The position numbers were made by a program, and so were the translations under genes. This document shows positions 62,559 through 64,000 of a stretch of 64,000 bases of DNA, piece by piece. Source of the DNA: Flaviflagellibacter deserti (lineage in GTDB: Bacteria > Pseudomonadota > Alphaproteobacteria > Rhizobiales > Methylopilaceae); NCBI RefSeq assembly GCF_042652085.1, contig NZ_JBHSJF010000001.1, positions 186,001 to 250,000 on the forward strand. The letters run 5' to 3'. Below the pieces are notes generated by a model, which worked only from the letters and a program-made list of their open reading frames with translations, made no database searches and was not told the DNA's origin. Positions within the stretch are counted from its first letter, which is position 1. Every line of letters begins with the position of its first letter.

Positions 62559-62704
62559 CGCAGTCAGAACCTTTCGTCGCCGACTCAAACGACGGCGTTT
62601 GAGGCTCATGAATACAGTGATGCGGCTGTCTTGAACCAGAGAAAACCCGCTTCTCGGAGTGTAGAATCCGGGTTGTGTTGCCGCGCGGCAACTTAAGCGA
62701 AAGT

Positions 62705-63442
62705 CTAAGTGCTCTCTATAGCAGCCTGTACGAGCGCTAAAGCTGCCACGGCGGCGGTGTCCGCACGCAACACACGCGGGCCGAGAGAAATGCGGATCAC
62801 GCCGGGCACGCGAAGCAGGTGCTCGCGCTCCTTGTCGTCGAACCCGCCCTCGGGGCCGATGACGACTGCGATTGGCGCACCTTTGGCGGGCCGGAGAGCC
62901 GCCATCGGATCGGCTTCCTCCGCCTCTTCGTCGCAGAAGACAAGCCGCCGCTGCGCGTCCCAGTTGCCGAGCAGCTTTTCGAGCGCGATCGGTTCGTCGA
63001 TCTCGGGCAGGCCGAGAATGCCGCACTGCTCGGCGGCCTCGACGGCATTGGCATGCATACGGTCGAGATTGACCCGTGCAACCTGCGTCCGGCGGGTGAT
63101 GACCGGGACGAGCCGCGAGGCACCCATCTCGACGGCCTTCTGCATCATGTAGTCCAGCCGCGCGTGCTTCAGCGGCGCGAACAGATACCAGACATCGGTC
63201 AAGGGCGTCTGGGCGCGGGTCTGCTCGCGGGCGACGGTCGTCGTGCGTTTCTTCGCGATCTCGACGATCTCGGCCCGCCATTCGCCGTCGCGGCCGTTGA
63301 ACAGCAGGATAGACTGGCCGGCCGTCAGCCGCAGGACATTGCGGAGATAGTTCGTCCGGTCGTCGTTCAGAACCACTTCGGCGCCGGCCCCCAGTGGCAG
63401 GTCCACATGGAGGCGCGGCGCCGAAAAATCATACTTCGCCAT
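62705..63442 (-). CDS. rsmE: 16S rRNA (uracil-1498-N3)-methyltransferase
   Basis: Methylates U1498 of 16S rRNA using SAM. 245 residues: N-terminal PUA-like domain, then a SPOUT knot with APLKHARLDYMMQKAVEMGA, VVIGPEGGFDDKE and RISLGPRVLRADTAAVAAL. Normal length. Lies between a transglycosylase and the YkuD/gshA genes. Confidence 0.95.
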   Translation of the reverse strand: MAKYDFSAPRLHVDLPLGAGAEVVLNDDRTNYLRNVLRLTAGQSILLFNGRDGEWRAEIVEIAKKRTTTVAREQTRAQTPLTDVWYLFAPLKHARLDYMMQKAVEMGASRLVPVITRRTQVARVNLDRMHANAVEAAEQCGILGLPEIDEPIALEKLLGNWDAQRRLVFCDEEAEEADPMAALRPAKGAPIAVVIGPEGGFDDKEREHLLRVPGVIRISLGPRVLRADTAAVAALALVQAAIEST

Positions 63443-63453
63443 CGTGTCGAGGG

Positions 63454-64000
63454 TCAGCCGCCCGAGACTTTGGTGGCGAACAGCGAGATCGCCCTCTGGT
63501 AGTTCGGCGATTTGTTCCAGCCGGCGAGCACCGCGAAATTGGCGGAGCCTTCCTGCCAGCCGCCGCCCTTCTGCCAGCCATAGCCGCGCAGATAATTTGC
63601 GGTCGAGGCAAGAACGTCGGCCTGGCTGCGGATCAGGTCCTTCTTGCCGTTGCCGTCGAAATCGACCGCGAACTTCAGATAGGACGAGGGGAGGAACTGG
63701 GTCTGGCCGATCTCGCCATGGCCCGCCCCGCGAAGTTCGGCGATAGAAAGGTCGCCGCGATCGACGATCTGCATCACCGCGAGTAGTTCGCGCTGGAAGA
63801 GGTCAGGGCGGCGGCAGTCGGATGCGAGCGAGGCAAGGCCATTGACGATTGGCTTGCCGCCGACCACGGCGCCGAAGTCTGTCTCCATCGCCCAGATCGC
63901 GACGATAACGGGACCGGGAACGCCGAACTGCGCCTCGATGCGCTTGAAGAGATCGGCATGGGACTTGAGATAGGCCTTCGCCTTGGAGACGCGGCCAGCG
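63454..64000 (-). CDS. Lytic murein transglycosylase (MltB type), 5' end outside window
   Basis: C-terminal 181 codons of a second MltB-like enzyme, open to the right window edge. Visible: FKRIEAQFGVPGPVIVAIWA, METDFGA with the likely catalytic Glu, GHGEIGQTQFLPSSYLKFAV, DFDGNGKKDLIRS and NYLRGYGWQKGGGWQEG. Unlike the gene at 3636-4847 it stops after the catalytic domain (FATKVSGG) and has no PG-binding repeat. Confidence 0.9.
   Translation of the reverse strand, partial: AGRVSKAKAYLKSHADLFKRIEAQFGVPGPVIVAIWAMETDFGAVVGGKPIVNGLASLASDCRRPDLFQRELLAVMQIVDRGDLSIAELRGAGHGEIGQTQFLPSSYLKFAVDFDGNGKKDLIRSQADVLASTANYLRGYGWQKGGGWQEGSANFAVLAGWNKSPNYQRAISLFATKVSGG

Overview
The window is GC-rich, densely coded DNA from an alphaproteobacterium, most likely order Hyphomicrobiales (Rhizobiales). 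Pointers: an NdvA/ChvA cyclic glucan exporter, HWE-type and PdhS/PleC-like histidine kinases, CtrA-type TTAA-N7-TTAA sites, a CIRCE-controlled groESL operon, the split HisG/HisZ first step of histidine synthesis, a plant-type glutamate-cysteine ligase, and a tRNA-His with no encoded G at position -1 and A at position 73. The genus cannot be told from the sequence alone.

Layout. 1-3.6 kb: a two-component cluster (CHASE kinase cut by the window edge, single receiver, receiver-HWE kinase, small protein). 3.6-8.1 kb: a lytic transglycosylase, then the EF-P module: epmB, an uncharacterised 93-aa protein and epmA as a translationally coupled operon, with efp divergent. 8.1-10.6 kb: a large PAS histidine kinase with a CtrA-type box at its start. 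10.78-14.15 kb: tRNA-His and a 3.3-kb genomic island bounded by a 51-bp copy of the tRNA 3' half. The island carries a GrlR-like protein overlapping a membrane-anchored protein, a coiled-coil two-TM protein, a small ORF and an HTH regulator, but no integrase. A TauE/SafE gene remnant lies just outside it. 14.3-23.9 kb: FAH-family hydrolase and aldehyde dehydrogenase, envelope and secreted proteins, thiE, DUF2076, a YkuD transpeptidase and an orphan cheZ.

23.9-31.2 kb: engB-DUF423-argB-HAD nucleotidase, GNAT, MFS, and a Cache chemoreceptor. 31.3-35.3 kb: ndvA and groES-groEL. 35.4-40.8 kb: GYD protein, atypical SDR, NmrA-family reductase divergent from a LysR regulator, DUF1328, dienelactone hydrolase, MarC. 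40.8-45.9 kb: histidine functions (hisG, hisZ, hisS) with a PAP2 phosphatase. 46.1-51.5 kb: MFS, a sigma-54 activator with a degenerate receiver, an EAL protein with its catalytic residues lost, a NagD-like HAD. 51.5-58 kb: xseA, TetR-YciI-Tag, purD, a Kef-type antiporter. 58-64 kb: DUF1127/LysR divergent pair, EamA exporter, gshA, YkuD transpeptidase, rsmE and a second MltB-like transglycosylase cut by the window end.

Several palindromic intergenic repeat families are present. One sits exactly between convergent genes (two copies). Another occurs once between genes and once in frame inside epmA. The least described material is the tRNA-His island and the 93-aa protein inside the EF-P modification operon.
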